Assembly (NCBI RefSeq): GCF_014384995.1
Contig: NZ_JACRSY010000048.1
Coordinates: 1-15,971 of the forward strand
Direction of reading: 5' to 3'
From: Zhenhengia yiwuensis
GTDB lineage: Bacteria; Bacillota; Clostridia; Lachnospirales; Cellulosilyticaceae
Length of the DNA: 15,971 nt
The stretch's first letter is position 1. Every line of letters begins with the position of its first letter. The notes below the pieces were generated by a model. The model ran no database searches, had not been told where the DNA came from, and was given only the letters and a program-made list of their open reading frames with translations. Shown here in pieces: positions 1-7,810 of the stretch. Both the position numbers and the translations under genes were made by a program.

Positions 1-23
1 TGCATCTTTTCAAATAGACTCAT
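1..23 (-). CDS. Partial baseplate-region gene, first seven codons
   Basis: An ATG at 21-23 follows the TAA of the XkdQ-like gene (24-26) with no gap, and the purine-rich GGTGGTGAT just upstream can act as ribosome binding site. Only MSLFEKM is visible before the window ends. In PBSX-type operons the gene after xkdQ is a small baseplate protein (XkdR type), so position suggests that role; the visible residues are too few to support it. Confidence 0.5.
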
Positions 24-968
24 TTATATCACCACCATTTCTAAACTCATTGTGTGTTCATTATCTGTAAATGTATGAGTTGCTGAGTTAATTAAAAAAT
101 AGCCCTCTATGTTTTCTTTTGGGATAGAAACATAGGGACTATAGCCTGCTTTGCATCTTATATCACCTAGACATTCTAACTTAAGCGATTTTTTCTCACG
201 ATTTTTAAGCTTTAATAGGGCCTGTGCTTGCTCCATGACTTGCGCCTTATTCAGTTCTTTATCAAGCACATCATGATACTGCAATCTGCCCCAACGCGCC
301 TGTGTTGTTTTATCTTCTACTACAACTTCGCCTTCTACCCCGTCTTGTATCAGCTTAACCCGATTATAAGTATCTGAATCAATATCTTTACGATACTCAT
401 AGCCCAATAGGAGTGTATCGCCGTCTATAACAAGGTCAAGCTTTGTATCTGCTATATCAAGAAGTTCCATAGCCCCAACATTATCTTGAAGAAAATAAGT
501 TCTACCCGTTGCTAGGAGTGTTTTCTCTAATGCTCCATAAATCGCATCAAAGTACTCTTTATTGTCTACTATGGTCTTAGGAATGACATAACCTGTAGAA
601 GTAACCTTGCCTAGTTTTATGTTATTGACATTTGCAATAAGTTTTACAATCTCATCTGCAGTCTTATTGGCCATACCAAAGCTATCTTTATTTTTCAGAT
701 ACCTCAGTTGGTCATAAGCAAGGATTTTCTTTTCATCTTCACCACTTACCTTAAAAACATAACCATAAAATAGAGCGACTTCATTGACTTTAAACAATAC
801 AACATCACCATTATTTATAGTGATTTTATGGGTAAAAACATCTCCGCCTATATAATCAAATTCTAAGCTTCCTGCTCTGCCCTTTCTTGAAGTTTTATAG
901 GTAACTTTGCCATGTGGAATTTCATAAATATTCCCTTGTCTATTATCAATAAGTAATTGTGTTGTCAT
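24..968 (-). CDS. xkdQ: XkdQ-like baseplate hub protein
   Basis: A 314-residue protein whose place directly after a LysM-type XkdP protein and before a further small gene matches xkdQ of PBSX-like contractile tails. This family resembles the gpD/gp27-type hub that links the tail tube to the baseplate. The sequence is mainly beta-strand-like with charged loops, without signal peptide or membrane segment, and its length fits the family (about 310-330 aa). The start ATG overlaps the stop of the upstream gene as ATGA, implying coupled translation. It looks intact. The family assignment rests on composition, length and synteny rather than on a catalytic motif. Confidence 0.8.
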   Translation of the reverse strand: MTTQLLIDNRQGNIYEIPHGKVTYKTSRKGRAGSLEFDYIGGDVFTHKITINNGDVVLFKVNEVALFYGYVFKVSGEDEKKILAYDQLRYLKNKDSFGMANKTADEIVKLIANVNNIKLGKVTSTGYVIPKTIVDNKEYFDAIYGALEKTLLATGRTYFLQDNVGAMELLDIADTKLDLVIDGDTLLLGYEYRKDIDSDTYNRVKLIQDGVEGEVVVEDKTTQARWGRLQYHDVLDKELNKAQVMEQAQALLKLKNREKKSLKLECLGDIRCKAGYSPYVSIPKENIEGYFLINSATHTFTDNEHTMSLEMVVI

Positions 969-1621
969 AGCTGTAACACCTGACCTGTATAAATTAAACT
1001 AGGATTCGCTATATGATTCTTCTGAGCTATTTCTTTGTACTTGCCACTATCTCCTAAGCATTTTTTAGCAATACTACATAAAGTATCTCCTTTTTGTACG
1101 GTATAGGTCTTAGGCATTTCTTTTTCAACTGGCCTTTGTTCCGTCTTGGCAATAGCTGGTTGGCTGGTTTTTAAATCACTCACAATTTCCACCTTTTTGA
1201 CCTTAAACCATCTATATTCCTTAAAGCTTATGGTGTATTCAATATCACCTACAGCACCAGCTTTTTCTTTATAGTTAAAGTCTTCAATGGTACAAGCCCA
1301 AGATAAATCGACACTGGTACCTGTAATCACAAGTCTTACAGGTTTGCCAGTGTCTCTCCATCTTTTTATTTTTTCAACATATACTGCTGGTTTTAATAAA
1401 TATTTACTTGTTATATATGGCCCATTCTCCATAGGGAAAAGGCCTTTTAAAGTTAAGGTGTATGCCTTAACCTTATTAATTATTGTTACTTCACCTATAT
1501 TTTGAAGTATGTGGCTTTTATTATTTCCTTTTTCCTTAATTTCAACTTCTTCTGGTAAAACAGGAAACTCAAAAGACTCTTCCTGGTTATTAAAACTTAA
1601 ATAAATCTTAGCCAAGTCCAT
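965..1621 (-). CDS. xkdP: XkdP-like tail/baseplate protein with C-terminal LysM domain
   Basis: A 218-residue protein. The C-terminal ~47 residues form a LysM domain (YTVQKGDTLCSIAKK, then LGDSGKYKEIAQKN and a final YTGQVLQL), a fold that binds peptidoglycan. The N-terminal ~150 residues are the XkdP-type domain (FPVLPEEVEIKE near residue 19). A Lys/Glu/Pro-rich linker separates the two. In contractile tails these proteins sit between tape measure and hub and are thought to join the tube tip to the baseplate; in T4 the equivalent is the LysM protein gp53. The gene overlaps the end of the tape measure gene by 14 bases and shares ATGA with xkdQ, as expected for a translationally coupled tail operon. 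Appears intact. Confidence 0.88.
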   Translation of the reverse strand: MDLAKIYLSFNNQEESFEFPVLPEEVEIKEKGNNKSHILQNIGEVTIINKVKAYTLTLKGLFPMENGPYITSKYLLKPAVYVEKIKRWRDTGKPVRLVITGTSVDLSWACTIEDFNYKEKAGAVGDIEYTISFKEYRWFKVKKVEIVSDLKTSQPAIAKTEQRPVEKEMPKTYTVQKGDTLCSIAKKCLGDSGKYKEIAQKNHIANPSLIYTGQVLQL

Positions 1622-3575
1622 ACACCTCCTTTGTACTTGCTGCCATTTCTTCCTCTATGGATTTCTCTATACGCCTTACGATTTCATCAATATCTACATC
1701 TTTACTTACTGGACCCGTTTTGATATTAACTTTCGGAGTCAGTGTCACAAAGTTCTGGATAGATTCCATTTCAGCAAGCTCGCGCATAATTTCAAGGTCT
1801 TCATTGGATACATCTACTGTATCTTCAATGCTTCCAACTGAATCAATATGCCCCCCTTCAAAGCCCATACTATTCATAGATGTTGTAAGGTCTTCAAAGA
1901 TTTGTGTTGCTCCATTTGATAAATCAACACCAAAGTCATACCCTTTATTAAAGTTATCCGCTACATCAAGCTTTTCCATACGTTCTATAGTAACTGCTTG
2001 TTTTCCGAAGGTGTCATCAGCCCATGATTGCATACTATTTCGCCAACCATTTACTGCATCAGCCATACTAGAACCAAATAAAGCATCCATGGCATTTGCT
2101 ATCGTTTCAAGAACACCTAGTACAAAATCAGCAAGTCCTATAAACAGCCTCATAATAGAACCTATAGGATCATTTAGGAAGTTTGCAAAAAATTCTCCAA
2201 ATACAGCAAATAAATTCCAGATATCTGCAACTAAATTGTAAAGGAATGCATAGAGCCCAAAGAATATACCTATAACTGTTCCTATAATTTGTTCTGTTGT
2301 TATACCCATGCTATGCAGCATAGTCATAAACAATATTACGCTACCGATCACCATCAATAGAGGATAATTCATTACAATCCATGCACTAGCTTGTGCTATT
2401 AACGGCGGTACCATTGCCCATAATTTAGGTATGAGCACTCCTGCTAGAACTGCGCTAACTCCTAACAACATCATACTCACTAAGTCCCAATTTTCTATAA
2501 ATAAGGATGCTACAGTACCTACAACATTCCCCATAAATACTAGTCCATTTGTTATCCATTCAATAAAAGTTGCTATCGTAAGTAAAAAGCTCATACCTTG
2601 TGGTGTATCTAACCATTCTGCAAAGGCATAAAATTGATTAATTAATGGATTGAGTACACCTGTTCCTTGGTCATTAGCAAGATGCTGCATAAAGTTCGTC
2701 CAACTATTCCCCAGTTTAGTTGTTACATCTCCCCATGTTCGAGGTATATTCTCAAAAGTACTATTAATCACATCTCTTTGATTTTCAAAAGCTTGTATAA
2801 CAACATCTGTTGTCAACTCACCATCTGCACCCATTTGTTTTAATTCACCGCGGGCTACTCCTAATCCATCTGCTAATACTTTCATCATATACGGCGCATT
2901 TTCACTTAAAGAACGTAACTCATCACCTTGTAATACACCACTTCCTAAAGCTTGTGAGAGTTGAAGCATAGCGGACTTATTCATCTCATCCGTACCACCA
3001 CCAATACGAATAGCTTTATTGATACTTTCCGTAATGCTGGCCACATCTTGTGTACTATCAAATGCGCCTGACATTGTAAGCTTACTCATCAAATCAACTG
3101 TTTCGGCATAACCTGTCCTTGTGTCATTAGCCATCTTTAGAATGTTCTTTTGTAGTTCATGATGTTCAATCAAACCGTCATTCATCATGCCAATACGTGA
3201 GTTAATCATAGCGGCTTCGTCAGCTTGTTTCATGAATCCATTAATGCCATTACCAATACGTTGCATAAGTTCAAGACCTTGATTCACTGCAATAGCAGCA
3301 CTGCCTAATCTACTCATCCTACTTTCGCTGCGCCGGACTGATTGAGTAAATTCATCCTGATTCTGAGTCATACGGTCTTGCTGTACCTGTATTTCTCTCA
3401 TCTCAGCACCAAGTTGGTTAACAGCACTTCTTGCAAGTTCAATCTCCTGTGTACCAAAATCTATAGCAACATTTTGTTCAATGCTATTTTGCATACTTTC
3501 AAAAGCATTGAGTGTAAGTGCCATGGCTTGCTGTATTTGTCTTAATGGCCCTGTCACACCATCATACAAACTCAT
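1608..3575 (-). CDS. Tail tape measure protein, present open frame
   Basis: A 655-residue tape measure protein that sets tail length and is ejected with the DNA. Residues ~1-90 are helical and coiled-coil-like (Gln/Glu/Met rich). Residues ~95-290 form the conserved tape-measure N-terminal domain (SQALGSGVLQGDELRSLSEN near 206, then RTWGDVTTKLGNSW). Residues ~325-490 carry a series of strongly hydrophobic segments, and the C-terminus is charged. It lies after the chaperone pair and before xkdP, the standard order. The ATG at 3575 has no Shine-Dalgarno sequence. A better start (ATG at 3594-3596 with AGGTG six bases upstream) reads in the same frame but meets TAG at codon 6. Translation probably depends on restart at 3575, six bases after that stop, or the gene is damaged. 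Using the general rule of about 1.5 angstrom per residue, the tail would be near 100 nm. Confidence 0.88.
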   Translation of the reverse strand: MSLYDGVTGPLRQIQQAMALTLNAFESMQNSIEQNVAIDFGTQEIELARSAVNQLGAEMREIQVQQDRMTQNQDEFTQSVRRSESRMSRLGSAAIAVNQGLELMQRIGNGINGFMKQADEAAMINSRIGMMNDGLIEHHELQKNILKMANDTRTGYAETVDLMSKLTMSGAFDSTQDVASITESINKAIRIGGGTDEMNKSAMLQLSQALGSGVLQGDELRSLSENAPYMMKVLADGLGVARGELKQMGADGELTTDVVIQAFENQRDVINSTFENIPRTWGDVTTKLGNSWTNFMQHLANDQGTGVLNPLINQFYAFAEWLDTPQGMSFLLTIATFIEWITNGLVFMGNVVGTVASLFIENWDLVSMMLLGVSAVLAGVLIPKLWAMVPPLIAQASAWIVMNYPLLMVIGSVILFMTMLHSMGITTEQIIGTVIGIFFGLYAFLYNLVADIWNLFAVFGEFFANFLNDPIGSIMRLFIGLADFVLGVLETIANAMDALFGSSMADAVNGWRNSMQSWADDTFGKQAVTIERMEKLDVADNFNKGYDFGVDLSNGATQIFEDLTTSMNSMGFEGGHIDSVGSIEDTVDVSNEDLEIMRELAEMESIQNFVTLTPKVNIKTGPVSKDVDIDEIVRRIEKSIEEEMAASTKEVYGLG

Positions 3576-3578
3576 TGA

Positions 3579-3581
3579 CTA
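3579..3581 (-). other. In-frame amber codon at position 6 of the ancestral tape measure frame
   Basis: Reading from the ATG at 3594-3596 gives M-A-T-I-Q-TAG-S-M-S-L-Y-D-G, which runs without further interruption into the tape measure frame. MATIQ-type starts are usual for this family, and this ATG has the ribosome binding site while the downstream one does not. The TAG therefore looks like a point mutation (for example from CAG, TGG or AAG) or a sequencing error. Confidence 0.75.
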
Positions 3582-3605
3582 TTGAATCGTTGCCATTACT
3601 TACAC

Positions 3606-4192
3606 CTACTTTCTCTTTTTTCTCTTTTTTTCAGCTGCAATCTGTTCATCAATACTTGCATAAATAAAAGCTTTCTCTTCTCTTTCCATGCTTAATAGTT
3701 CACTTGGTTTGATTTTTAGCCTATGGAGAGCGTAGTGAGCATAAACCGCTTCACTATCGCCCTCCTTAATTAGTTTTTTGCTTCTTCTTTAAGCTGATTC
3801 ATATCTTTTGAGTAACCATTCAATTCTTGCATAGCACTTAACAACTCTTGATATTCTCCTGGGGCACTCAATAGTTCAAGTAAGGTATCCTCTTCCCCAC
3901 GTACCCCAAAGTAATTTTGTAATTCCTCTGATTTAAGGTCTGGGTAAACAACGCAGGCTGTTGCCATTTTTAACATAAACGCCTCTTGATCAAGTTGCTT
4001 TACTTTTACACCTTTTTTTATAGCTACTTCAACCATACAACTTTTTCTAATTTTCATTTCTTCTTTTGTTGTGATACCTCTTAATTCAAAGGCTTCAATT
4101 TCACCCTTTTCATTTTTAAAACGATCACTAATAATTCTTTTAACTGTTTCTGTTGCTCTTTGATTTTGAACCATAAATGCTTGTAAATTCAT
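3606..4192 (-). CDS. Tail assembly chaperone, -1 frameshift long form
   Basis: The XkdN-like frame ends GCA AAA AAC TAA. The heptamer A AAA AAC (3773-3779) has the X XXY YYZ form in the correct phase for a -1 slip. After slipping, translation continues from the C at 3773 for 55 codons (starting LIKEGDSEAVYAHYALHRLK) to TAG at 3606-3608, giving a product of about 195 residues. The extension has no start codon of its own and contains KPSELLSMEREEKAFIYASI, of the helical sort found in GT-type extensions. It ends in a Lys/Arg-rich tail. It fills the otherwise empty gap before the tape measure, exactly where tail chaperone G/GT pairs occur in dsDNA phages. A Shine-Dalgarno-like AAGGAGGG lies just after the slip site. 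Frameshift efficiency is unknown. Confidence 0.82.
3770..4192 (-). CDS. xkdN: XkdN-like tail assembly chaperone, short form
   Basis: A 140-residue mainly alpha-helical protein (KEEMKIRKSCMVEVAIKKG in the middle, acidic C-terminus) located between the tail tube and the tape measure. In PBSX-type and other long-tailed phages this position holds the chaperone that coats the tape measure protein before the tube polymerises around it; it is absent from the finished tail. An AGGAGG sits eight bases before the ATG. The 3' end carries a slippery heptamer that produces a longer form. Length and context fit the XkdN family; no enzymatic motif is expected. Confidence 0.85.
   Translation of the reverse strand: MNLQAFMVQNQRATETVKRIISDRFKNEKGEIEAFELRGITTKEEMKIRKSCMVEVAIKKGVKVKQLDQEAFMLKMATACVVYPDLKSEELQNYFGVRGEEDTLLELLSAPGEYQELLSAMQELNGYSKDMNQLKEEAKN
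3773..3779 (-). promoter_or_regulatory. Programmed -1 ribosomal frameshift site A AAA AAC
   Basis: The site is placed immediately before the zero-frame TAA (3770-3772), and the -1 frame beyond it is open for 55 codons. This is the known recoding arrangement of tail chaperone genes. I did not identify a downstream stimulatory structure; an AAGGAGGG follows within about ten bases. Confidence 0.82.
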
Positions 4193-4205
4193 CTCTATTT
4201 CCTCC

Positions 4206-4670
4206 TTAGCCTAATGTTGGCTTTTTAAATTTTTCTAATAAATCTGCATCACTAAATGTAAAATCTACATCTTCTTCAAGGACATCTGCATCTACATCAA
4301 AACTTGCTAAAACAACGCTGTCTAAGTTGCAGTCTTTAAGTAGTACAGTTTGTGCACCAATTGAAGAGGTCGGGTCCTCATTGGTCACTTGAATATGAAA
4401 ATAGGTGTCCACACCTGTTTTCATATACTTAATCATAAGTTCTCTAAAAAGTGATGTGGCATAATACACCGTCATACGTCCCTCACCACTCCAACCATTG
4501 GCCTTATGTTGTGTTCCTCTATGCCCTAAAGTCTTGATTTCTGTCTTTTTCTTTTTGGCTGTAGCTTCTAAATTTTTGGCATAAAAAAGAGGCTCCACCC
4601 TCCCATCAATTGTGATGAAAGCCCTAGCCTCTTGCCCACTAATCGTATCGCCTGCTTTAAAAAATCCCAT
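4206..4670 (-). CDS. xkdM: XkdM-like tail tube protein
   Basis: A 154-residue protein directly downstream of the sheath, the standard place of the tube protein in contractile tails. It opens with a tube-like N-terminus (GDTISGQEARAFITIDGR) and ends with the FDVDADVLEEDVDFTFSD segment typical of XkdM-type tubes, predicted to be beta rich. Rings of this protein stack around the tape measure and form the channel inside the sheath. The ribosome binding site GGAGG overlaps the end of the sheath gene, only ten bases away, so the two major tail proteins are probably made together in large amounts. Intact. Confidence 0.88.
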   Translation of the reverse strand: MGFFKAGDTISGQEARAFITIDGRVEPLFYAKNLEATAKKKKTEIKTLGHRGTQHKANGWSGEGRMTVYYATSLFRELMIKYMKTGVDTYFHIQVTNEDPTSSIGAQTVLLKDCNLDSVVLASFDVDADVLEEDVDFTFSDADLLEKFKKPTLG

Positions 4671-4680
4671 ACTCTACCTC

Positions 4681-5997
4681 CTATCTTACCGTTACAGTCA
4701 TATAGAGTTTTTCCATGCTATCTACTGGTTGCACATAAACATTGGCTACAACTGCATCACTTTCTTGTCCTGGTAATACTTCAACATCTTTTGTACTATC
4801 AAAGTTTTGAATAGCACTAATACCTTGAAGTGTATCTAAGTAGTTAATACATTCCCCTTTAAATAGCTTTCTACCATCTGCGTGATTATCTGTAGCTCCA
4901 AGATAGTTTTTAGCAAAGATTCTATGCATATCATTACCAATAGCATCTAATACACGAATCACTCTATTTTTTCTAAAAGATTTATCTTTATCTATAGTAA
5001 AGCTTGTAAGTGTATTAATATCTTGCTCTACAACAGCTTTACCATCTTGTTCTACAAAAACAAATTCGCCCTTTTGTAAGGCTTCTATAATCTGTGTATT
5101 GGTGTATCTGACATCCACATCTACACTATCATCATAGGCTGTGTATGTATTAGATTGATTCACTTCTGCGCCTGCTGTAGCTGCTGCTACCCATGCTGTA
5201 GCTTTTACTGCATCAATGACTGTGCCATCGGTTAATTTAACACCATTCTTGACACTGATAATCCCTTCATCATCTGCAGTAGGATAGTTTTCAAGTACCC
5301 CTTGTACTTTCTTCCCTTCCTCTTCCCTCATGCGTTTAATAAAGGATACGGCTGTACCTTTTACTGTACTATCTTTTGTAGGAATGGCCATGGTGTTCCA
5401 TGTAAGGACCTCAATCGCTTTAAAGTAATCAAGATAACTTTGAGTTTCTGCTTCTGTATCTGTCCCATTTGTTAAAGGTGCACCAGCACTTGCTACAAGC
5501 GCTCCCGTTCCACTAAAGGTCACAAAGTTATTGTTCTCTAAGTCCTCAACCTTTTTACCAAGTTGTTCATGTACAGGGCGACCATCTAAAAGGGTTACTA
5601 CCTTGAATGTGCCCTCTGCATCCACATCTTCTGTCAATGTCACTGAAATAGCATTACCTCTTGTTCCACCATACCTGGCTGTTATTGTCAGTGGCTCTAC
5701 TGTAGCTGTTGCTTTTGTACCATCATTAAGCCTATAAAGAAGTATTTTACTTGCTCTTTTAGCTGCCTCTTTAATAAGTAAAAGTTCTGGATCCAAAAGA
5801 CTGTACCCTAACACTTCTTGGACATCTGTTTCTGCAGTAATTTCTATAGGGGTTTTACTTGGACCCCATTTTAAGGCTAAAGGCATTGTCATAATCCCTC
5901 TATCGGATAAAGTACCAAGTGGCTTACCTGCACTTTTAAAGTTAATATAAGCTCCTGGTCTTACCTTGTTCTGAACAGTAAACGTTCCTCCTGCCAT
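4681..5997 (-). CDS. xkdK: XkdK-like contractile tail sheath protein
   Basis: A 438-residue sheath protein. The N-terminus (VRPGAYINFKSAGKP near residue 12) and the GIMTMPLALKWGP segment at ~33-46 are characteristic of the XkdK family, as are the LLYRLNDGTKA and ARYGGTRGNAISV stretches at ~105-140. The C-terminal part carries the conserved IRVLDAIGNDMHRIFAKNYL region used for sheath polymerisation. Sheath contraction drives the tube into the target cell. Its presence makes the element a myovirus or a tail-like particle. The start ATG overlaps the stop of the upstream 52-aa gene as TAATG. The frame ends in TAG, which shows amber is a normal stop here. Intact over its length. Confidence 0.93.
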   Translation of the reverse strand: MAGGTFTVQNKVRPGAYINFKSAGKPLGTLSDRGIMTMPLALKWGPSKTPIEITAETDVQEVLGYSLLDPELLLIKEAAKRASKILLYRLNDGTKATATVEPLTITARYGGTRGNAISVTLTEDVDAEGTFKVVTLLDGRPVHEQLGKKVEDLENNNFVTFSGTGALVASAGAPLTNGTDTEAETQSYLDYFKAIEVLTWNTMAIPTKDSTVKGTAVSFIKRMREEEGKKVQGVLENYPTADDEGIISVKNGVKLTDGTVIDAVKATAWVAAATAGAEVNQSNTYTAYDDSVDVDVRYTNTQIIEALQKGEFVFVEQDGKAVVEQDINTLTSFTIDKDKSFRKNRVIRVLDAIGNDMHRIFAKNYLGATDNHADGRKLFKGECINYLDTLQGISAIQNFDSTKDVEVLPGQESDAVVANVYVQPVDSMEKLYMTVTVR

Positions 5998-6155
5998 TAT
6001 TTCACCTTCCTTTGCTTTTCTTTTTTCAGTAATTCTTTAACTTCTTTCATACTGTATATCTTTCCAGCCTCTAACAAGGCAGTTAAAAGATAGCGTTCTT
6101 CTTGTTCAAATTGCTTGCTCTCTAAGAACTGCTCTTTTGTAAACTTATTTGCCAT
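5997..6155 (-). CDS. Small Lys/Glu-rich tail operon protein (52 aa)
   Basis: A short gene between the tail terminator candidate and the sheath. ATG at 6153-6155 is preceded by GGAGG nine bases upstream; the frame runs 52 codons (MANKFTKEQFLESKQFEQEE at the start) to TAA at 5997-5999, overlapping the sheath ATG. Its start overlaps the 3' end of the preceding gene by 11 bases. The predicted product is helical and highly charged, without membrane segment. Small proteins of this kind are frequent just before xkdK-type sheath genes; function unknown. Confidence 0.75.
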   Translation of the reverse strand: MANKFTKEQFLESKQFEQEERYLLTALLEAGKIYSMKEVKELLKKEKQRKVK

Positions 6156-6549
6156 AAGTATTTGCCTCCAATCGGTTCATCTTTGGATACTGCTCCGCAT
6201 CTTTCATTAAATAGATTTTATAATCAATAAAAAAATGAAGTACCTTATCCGATACCTCATGCTTCATGTGCTTTCCCTTTATTTTAATAGCCTCTAATAC
6301 TTCCATTTGCTCATAAAGATTGTTAGCCATATTTTCAGCATCCTTATTGCTTGTTGCAAAGTAATGTATATCTATACTTACTTCATGGATATAGCGTCTA
6401 TCTAATTGTTGCGCTCTTGAGCCATCCAATACCTTTACAAAGAAACTTGGCTCCTCAAACCCTTGGGGTACGGCTTCACCGTAGATAGGTATAGGATTAT
6501 AAAAACGATCTAATTGTTTAATGACTTCTTGTCTTATATCAAGCATCAT
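6145..6549 (-). CDS. Tail terminator/completion-like protein
   Basis: A 134-residue protein between the HK97-gp10-like gene and the sheath, where tail terminator proteins of this phage type lie. The first residues (MLDIRQEVIKQLDRF) and the EPSFFVKVLDGS segment near residue 32 resemble the small alpha/beta tail completion proteins of Firmicutes myophages. Two ATGs follow AGGAGG; the second (6544-6546) has the better six-base spacing, so the protein may lack the first Met. Such proteins cap the tube and join it to the head. Assignment is from synteny, size and general sequence character. Confidence 0.65.
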   Translation of the reverse strand: MMLDIRQEVIKQLDRFYNPIPIYGEAVPQGFEEPSFFVKVLDGSRAQQLDRRYIHEVSIDIHYFATSNKDAENMANNLYEQMEVLEAIKIKGKHMKHEVSDKVLHFFIDYKIYLMKDAEQYPKMNRLEANTYGK

Positions 6550-6556
6550 CCACCTC

Positions 6557-7054
6557 CTAGTTGAACAGTTGCTTTAAGACTTGTATCGTATGTTTATCCG
6601 CTATTTGCTGCATAGAACGTTCAACCTCTTTCATGGAGATTGTTAGCATAAAGCGTCCCTCTACCCAACCTTTATTATTACGTTTACGGTGCCCATACTC
6701 AACAAAGGATGCGTATTCTACGTTGTTATAGATGAGGATAAAGTGCGTATTACCATTCTTCCTTACGCCTGTAATATACCAACCTTTTCTTAGTGTACCA
6801 CCTAAATGTCCATCATATCTTGCCTTGGCTCTTAAGACTTTTTTACCTTTGTTCTTTCCCTTTTTAATGGTATATTCATAAGTTCCATAGTCACCTACGG
6901 GTGTTCTTTTTTTAGTTTTAGCTAATACCTTATTACCAACTTCTTTCAAAATAGCTTCTATAAGCTGTTTACCAACTTCTTCTTTAACAGCTTTTTCAAA
7001 GTTCTCAGCCATCTTTTCAAAAGCTTTATAATCCATCTTCCCCCACTTGGCCAT
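6557..7054 (-). CDS. HK97 gp10-like head-tail/tail component
   Basis: A 165-residue basic protein with the signature of the HK97 gp10 family: TKKRTPVGDYGTYEY near residue 47, GTLRKGWYI at ~90, and NNVEYASFVEYGHR at ~109-122. Members are minor proteins at the head-tail joint, needed to complete the connector or tail. It overlaps the upstream gene by one base, so translation is coupled. The N-terminal half is an amphipathic helix with many Lys and Glu. No damage seen. Confidence 0.82.
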   Translation of the reverse strand: MAKWGKMDYKAFEKMAENFEKAVKEEVGKQLIEAILKEVGNKVLAKTKKRTPVGDYGTYEYTIKKGKNKGKKVLRAKARYDGHLGGTLRKGWYITGVRKNGNTHFILIYNNVEYASFVEYGHRKRNNKGWVEGRFMLTISMKEVERSMQQIADKHTIQVLKQLFN

Positions 7055-7410
7055 TATGCTTTACCTGTTTCAATAAGATTGATTTCTTGATGGGTTGGAT
7101 AAAGAAATGCTAATCCACTTGCTTCAAGCTCATACGTTCTACCATACTGAGTCACTTCAACTTTGCTGCCTGGAAGAATTTTTAATTCAGGGGCTATAAA
7201 TAATTTTACTGTGTTACTTACTTCAGCACTTACTTGCCCTTGTTTGGCACTCGGGTTAGAACTATTAGAGAGCGCACAAGGCTGATTTTGGGCTACTATA
7301 ACTTTTTGTAATGTTGTTTCGCCATCCACCTTTGACTTACCCATCTTGCTAATTGTACACACTGCATCATAAGTTTTTTCTAAGATTTTTCTTTGTAGGC
7401 TGATATTCAT
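7054..7410 (-). CDS. Head-tail stopper/adaptor-like protein (XkdH position)
   Basis: A 118-residue protein with predicted beta strands (TYDAVCTISKMGK, VKLFIAPELKILPGSKVEV, GRTYELEASG), as in small beta-barrel stopper proteins placed below the portal and connector. It sits between the gp6-like connector and the gp10-like gene, the position of xkdH in PBSX. Start and stop overlap the neighbouring genes by one base each. The SNSSNPSAKQGQ stretch near residues 48-59 is a polar loop. The role follows from order and size; no diagnostic motif is visible. Confidence 0.65.
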   Translation of the reverse strand: MNISLQRKILEKTYDAVCTISKMGKSKVDGETTLQKVIVAQNQPCALSNSSNPSAKQGQVSAEVSNTVKLFIAPELKILPGSKVEVTQYGRTYELEASGLAFLYPTHQEINLIETGKA

Positions 7411-7766
7411 TACATCACCCTAACCCTTTTATCCTTAAACTTTTCCAAAATCTGTACATCTTCAACAGTCAAGCGCTCTTTTGTCGTGAGCATGTTGATA
7501 GTCGTATCACCTCTAGAGACAGATTTAACTTCTTCATCCCATTCACCTGCAACACCAGTTGCACCACTTTTGATATAAGCTACAACCTTTCTCTTTACAA
7601 AAGGCTCCAAAGCTCTCGGTAGCTCTTTTAAACTACAGTATTCTAATACTTCTACTACTAAATCTTCAATTTCTTCTTTGATTAAAGCATCTTGACTTGT
7701 ATCTTCTTCTTGAATTGTTAACCTCGCTTTAACACTTTTAAGCAGCTTATCAATAAGTTCTTTCAA
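7410..7766 (-). CDS. Head-tail connector (gp6-like DNA packaging) protein
   Basis: A 118-residue mostly helical protein of the gp6/QLRG-like connector type: a long N-terminal helix with acidic residues, the middle PRALEPFVKRKVVAYIKSG, then GEWDEEVKSVSRGDTTINML. Rings of such proteins bind under the portal and prepare it for tail attachment. I place the start at TTG 7764-7766, since AAGGAG (7775-7780) lies eight bases upstream; a TTG six codons earlier overlaps that ribosome binding site and is unlikely to be used. The gene follows a strong terminator, so its expression needs readthrough, antitermination or a promoter I did not recognise. Confidence 0.8.
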   Translation of the reverse strand: MKELIDKLLKSVKARLTIQEEDTSQDALIKEEIEDLVVEVLEYCSLKELPRALEPFVKRKVVAYIKSGATGVAGEWDEEVKSVSRGDTTINMLTTKERLTVEDVQILEKFKDKRVRVM

Positions 7767-7782
7767 TACAATCTCTCCTTTC

Positions 7783-7810
7783 AAAAAAGGCCACTCATTA
7801 CTGAGTAGCC
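7783..7810 (-). terminator. Intrinsic terminator after the capsid-region genes
   Basis: On the minus strand GGCTACTCA and TGAGTGGCC form a nine-pair stem (one G-U) with loop GTAA, followed directly by six T. The TAA stop of the 72-codon gene lies partly in the loop. Terminators after the capsid gene are common in phages and raise capsid output relative to the genes beyond. Confidence 0.88.

Noticed and set aside
1657..2241. A 194-codon plus-strand open frame
   Set aside because: It lies entirely antisense to the tape measure gene, is Ser/Ile rich as expected of a shadow frame, and has no ribosome binding site or family resemblance.
7766..7784. TTG at 7784 as start of the connector gene
   Set aside because: This TTG lies within and just before the AAGGAG ribosome binding site that serves the TTG at 7766; the shorter product is preferred.
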